Assembly (NCBI GenBank): GCA_019285755.1
Contig: CP079103.1
Location: 4,807,001 to 4,871,000, forward strand
Source of the DNA: Chitinophaga sp. E66
GTDB taxonomy: Bacteria; Bacteroidota; Bacteroidia; Chitinophagales; Chitinophagaceae
Direction: 5' to 3'
DNA: 64,000 nt
Shown here piece by piece: positions 62,015 to 64,000 of this stretch. Both the position numbers and the translations under genes were made by a program. Position 1 is the first letter of the stretch. Each line of letters starts with the position of its first letter. The notes under the pieces were generated by a model that made no database searches, had not been told where the DNA came from, and saw nothing but the letters and a program-made list of their open reading frames with translations.

Positions 62015-64000
62015 TTAGGGCTCCGCCTCGAAGCGCCAGTTCCCCGGCGCCACCAGGAACCGCACGTAACCGCCCTCTGCCCCGTATGGCCGGACGTTCG
62101 CTATCTCGCTGTATTTCCCTTTGGCGTATGCCAGGAGCCGTTTAAAATGATGCGTTTGATCTTTTTAGCCGGTATGGCGATGATGGTAGCTGTACCGGCA
62201 GGCGTTTCCGCATCCAGCCGGAAGCGGCCGTTTCGGTTCACGAAGGCGGAACGGATAAGGCCTTTGACGGAGGGTACCGTGGCCGAGGCTTCCTCGATCT
62301 TCCCCGGGCGGGGCATGATGCGGACGGTATCGTAACCCGGGCTGAGGGGCTCAATCCCGCATAGGTATTGCCCCAGTACCGTGAGGCCGCCGCCGCTCCA
62401 GGCGTGGTTGACCGTACCGCCGCCAAAGCCCTTTTCCCCGATGCCCCATCCTTCGAAGAGGGTGGTGAAGCGGTTGTCGTTCACCATGTCCGCGAACCGT
62501 TCTTTGTGGCGGGCCAGCGCCTCGTCGGGATAGCCCATCCGGAACATCGCTTCAAATACGTATTTCTCCATATAGGGGCTGGCATGCCGCTCCTGCGCGA
62601 AGATCTTCATGATAGCGGGGTACTTCTCCGGCCCCGCGATCCCGGACACCACGGCCAGCGCCTGGGTACGGTCGTCGGTTTTGCCTTTGTAGGCGGTATC
62701 GCGGTAGGATCTGCCATTCCAGAAGCGCGCGTTGAAGGCGGTATGCATCCGGGCGCGGGCAGCCGCGAATTGGGCGGCATCTGCGGGTTTATCCAACTCG
62801 CGGGCCATACGCTCCATGCCATCCAGCGCTATGTAGTACCAGAGGTTGTACATGGGCAGCATGTCGCGGTTATCGCCCCAGTCTCCCAGGTCCAGTCGCC
62901 GCGGCGGAACTTCATCAGTCCATGCCCGTCTGGCTCCCAGAGGGTGAGATATTTCTTTACGCCGTCGTACAGATCTGCGATGGTGGATTTATCGCCCGTG
63001 TTAAGGTAGTATGTCCAGATACCGTAGTAGCCCACGGTGGAGAGCACCTGGCAGGGCAGCTCGTCGAACCAGTTACCGGCGGGCACGGGGGCATAGAGCT
63101 TGCCGTCTGGCTGTTGCCAGCCGATGACCTCATGCAGCCATTTGCGGATCAGCCCATGCGCGGAGGGGTCCATGGCGTAGAACACTTCGCCGGCTTCGTT
63201 GACGGCGTCGCCCGTCCACTGGGCTCTTTCCCTTTCCGGGCAGTCCATGAAGTTATCGCGCATGGTCACGTATAAAGTGCGCAGGGCTTTTTCGCGGAGG
63301 TGGTTGAAGAAGGGATCGGAACAGGTGAAGTTGCCGGTGAACTCCGTATTGTACCCGGTTTCGCGGTATTTGAGGGATTTGATCTTCGTGCCTTTCGGGA
63401 ACACGTAATATACTTTATGCCCGTTCATCCACATGAGGTGCTCATAAGCCTGTGCCCCCTTGCGGGTCATGTATTCGCCGCGCAGGTTGGATTCCGCTCC
63501 GTTGAACAGGTGATAATTATCGGTAAAGAGGATACGTGCCCTCCCGCTTCGGCTTCTATTTCAAAATAGGGGTCACCTGGGCATTATAAGGCAGTTCGCA
63601 GACGATGGTATCGCCGGTGGAAACGGAAGGAAGGGCCGGTGCGTTGCGGTATTCCTTCAGGCCATAATCTTTCCATTGCGGGATGGGGCGCTTCACCAAC
63701 TGGTTCCAGGGATAGGAACCGGCAGGCCCCAGTTCGGCGGCGGCGCCCATCCATTTATCGTCAGTGCCGGGCTGTTCCCAGCCGGACCTTTCCAGGCGGG
63801 CGTCAAACAATACGTTCGATTCTGAAAGCCGCCAGTTGGGATACGGCGCACCGGCGATCTTGTAGGCCGGCATCATGGCCGCCTTCCAGCTGCGGTTGCT
63901 GCGGATGTGCGTATTGCCCGCATCACAGCTAAAGTACAAGCCTGCCCTGCCGCTGCTACGGTGAGAAAATCCGTCTTTCCCGAAATAGCACAGCAGCACC
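62015..64000 (-). CDS. GH78-type alpha-L-rhamnosidase, 5' end outside window
   Basis: At least 660 residues; the start lies beyond the right edge. The family signature DNFMDCPERERAQWTGDAVN is present, followed by the (alpha/alpha)6 barrel: GWQQPDGKLYAPVPAGNWFD, YNLWYYIALDGMERMARELD, FARFWNGRSY-like NARFWNGRSYRDTAYKG, LFEGWGIGEKGFGGGTVNHA, and the C-terminal beta domain AKKIKRIILNGSW. Upstream part: WDYGLKEYRNAPALPSVSTG. Breaks near 63560, 63480, 62880 and 62140; end VRFLVAPGNWRFEAEP. It releases terminal alpha-L-rhamnose; same strand as the second sigma/SusCD locus but separated from it by array B. Confidence 0.88.

Noticed and set aside
1-64000. Genome-wide pseudogene formation
   Set aside because: Breaks are single bases at homopolymers, conserved motifs continue in another frame with intact codon bias, and compensating indels exist; sequencing error is simpler.

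Overview
The window looks like a chromosomal segment of a Chitinophaga-like member of the Bacteroidota. It has two SusC/SusD uptake loci whose SusC proteins carry N-terminal STN-like signalling domains, each accompanied by FecR anti-sigma and ECF sigma genes. It also has many glycoside hydrolases, RteC-family proteins, and at least one clear Bacteroidota-type promoter (TTTG, 19-nt spacer, TAnnTTTG). Most of the window is GC-rich; a clearly AT-richer block lies at about 22.65-26.3 kb. No rRNA, CRISPR array, phage, transposase or integrase gene was seen.

Reading-frame warning. Nearly every gene longer than about 500 bp is broken by one or more single-base indels, mostly a lost base in a short homopolymer. 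In each case the family-conserved sequence continues in another frame. I treat these as one gene each and give coordinates of the whole reconstructed gene. The simplest explanation is uncorrected long-read error, not gene decay.

Layout. 1-2.1 kb: end of a SusD gene, two tandem small GNAT-like genes and a methyltransferase. 2.1-11.8 kb: a minus-strand locus of sigma factor, FecR, SusC, SusD and a TlpA-like thioredoxin protein, with a metallo-beta-lactamase-fold gene on the opposite strand between sigma and FecR. 11.8-12.2 kb: a possible small RNA. 12.2-15.7 kb: GH20 hexosaminidase and M1 aminopeptidase operon. 15.8-21.2 kb: an aminotransferase, three tandem RteC-type genes and an orphan FecR gene. 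21.3-22.6 kb: a short-chain dehydrogenase, a divergent HxlR regulator and tRNA-Glu. 22.7-26.0 kb: AT-rich block with an MNT nucleotidyltransferase, a HEPN remnant and two DUF4143 ATPases. 26.3-34 kb: a membrane AraC regulator, DUF2306 protein, NTF2-like and SRPBCC proteins, an HSL-type hydrolase, a sulfatase and a double-SGNH esterase. 34.1-41.5 kb: an outer-membrane barrel protein, then a TonB receptor, DUF4374 lipoprotein and PepSY operon resembling the XusABC xenosiderophore system. 42-44.8 kb: GH92 mannosidase and an NTF2-like protein. 44.8-49.9 kb: a two-gene operon encoding a membrane GT2 polysaccharide synthase fused to GH26 and GH2-like barrels, preceded by a separate GH2/GH5-type hydrolase. 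50-54.5 kb: a Tat-exported Gfo/Idh/MocA oxidoreductase, a small membrane protein, and overlapping genes for a GH10-like hydrolase and a CBM9 protein. 54.6-64 kb: a second sigma, FecR, SusC, SusD locus and a GH78 alpha-L-rhamnosidase running off the right edge.

The strongest candidate for something little described is the GT2-GH26-GH2 fusion operon at 44.8-49.9 kb. Next come two unrelated-sequence but same-shaped palindromic arrays of 11-bp units (41.7 kb and 61.8 kb), the duplicated palindrome over the start codon of an ATPase gene at 26.0 kb, and the putative small RNA at 12.1 kb.
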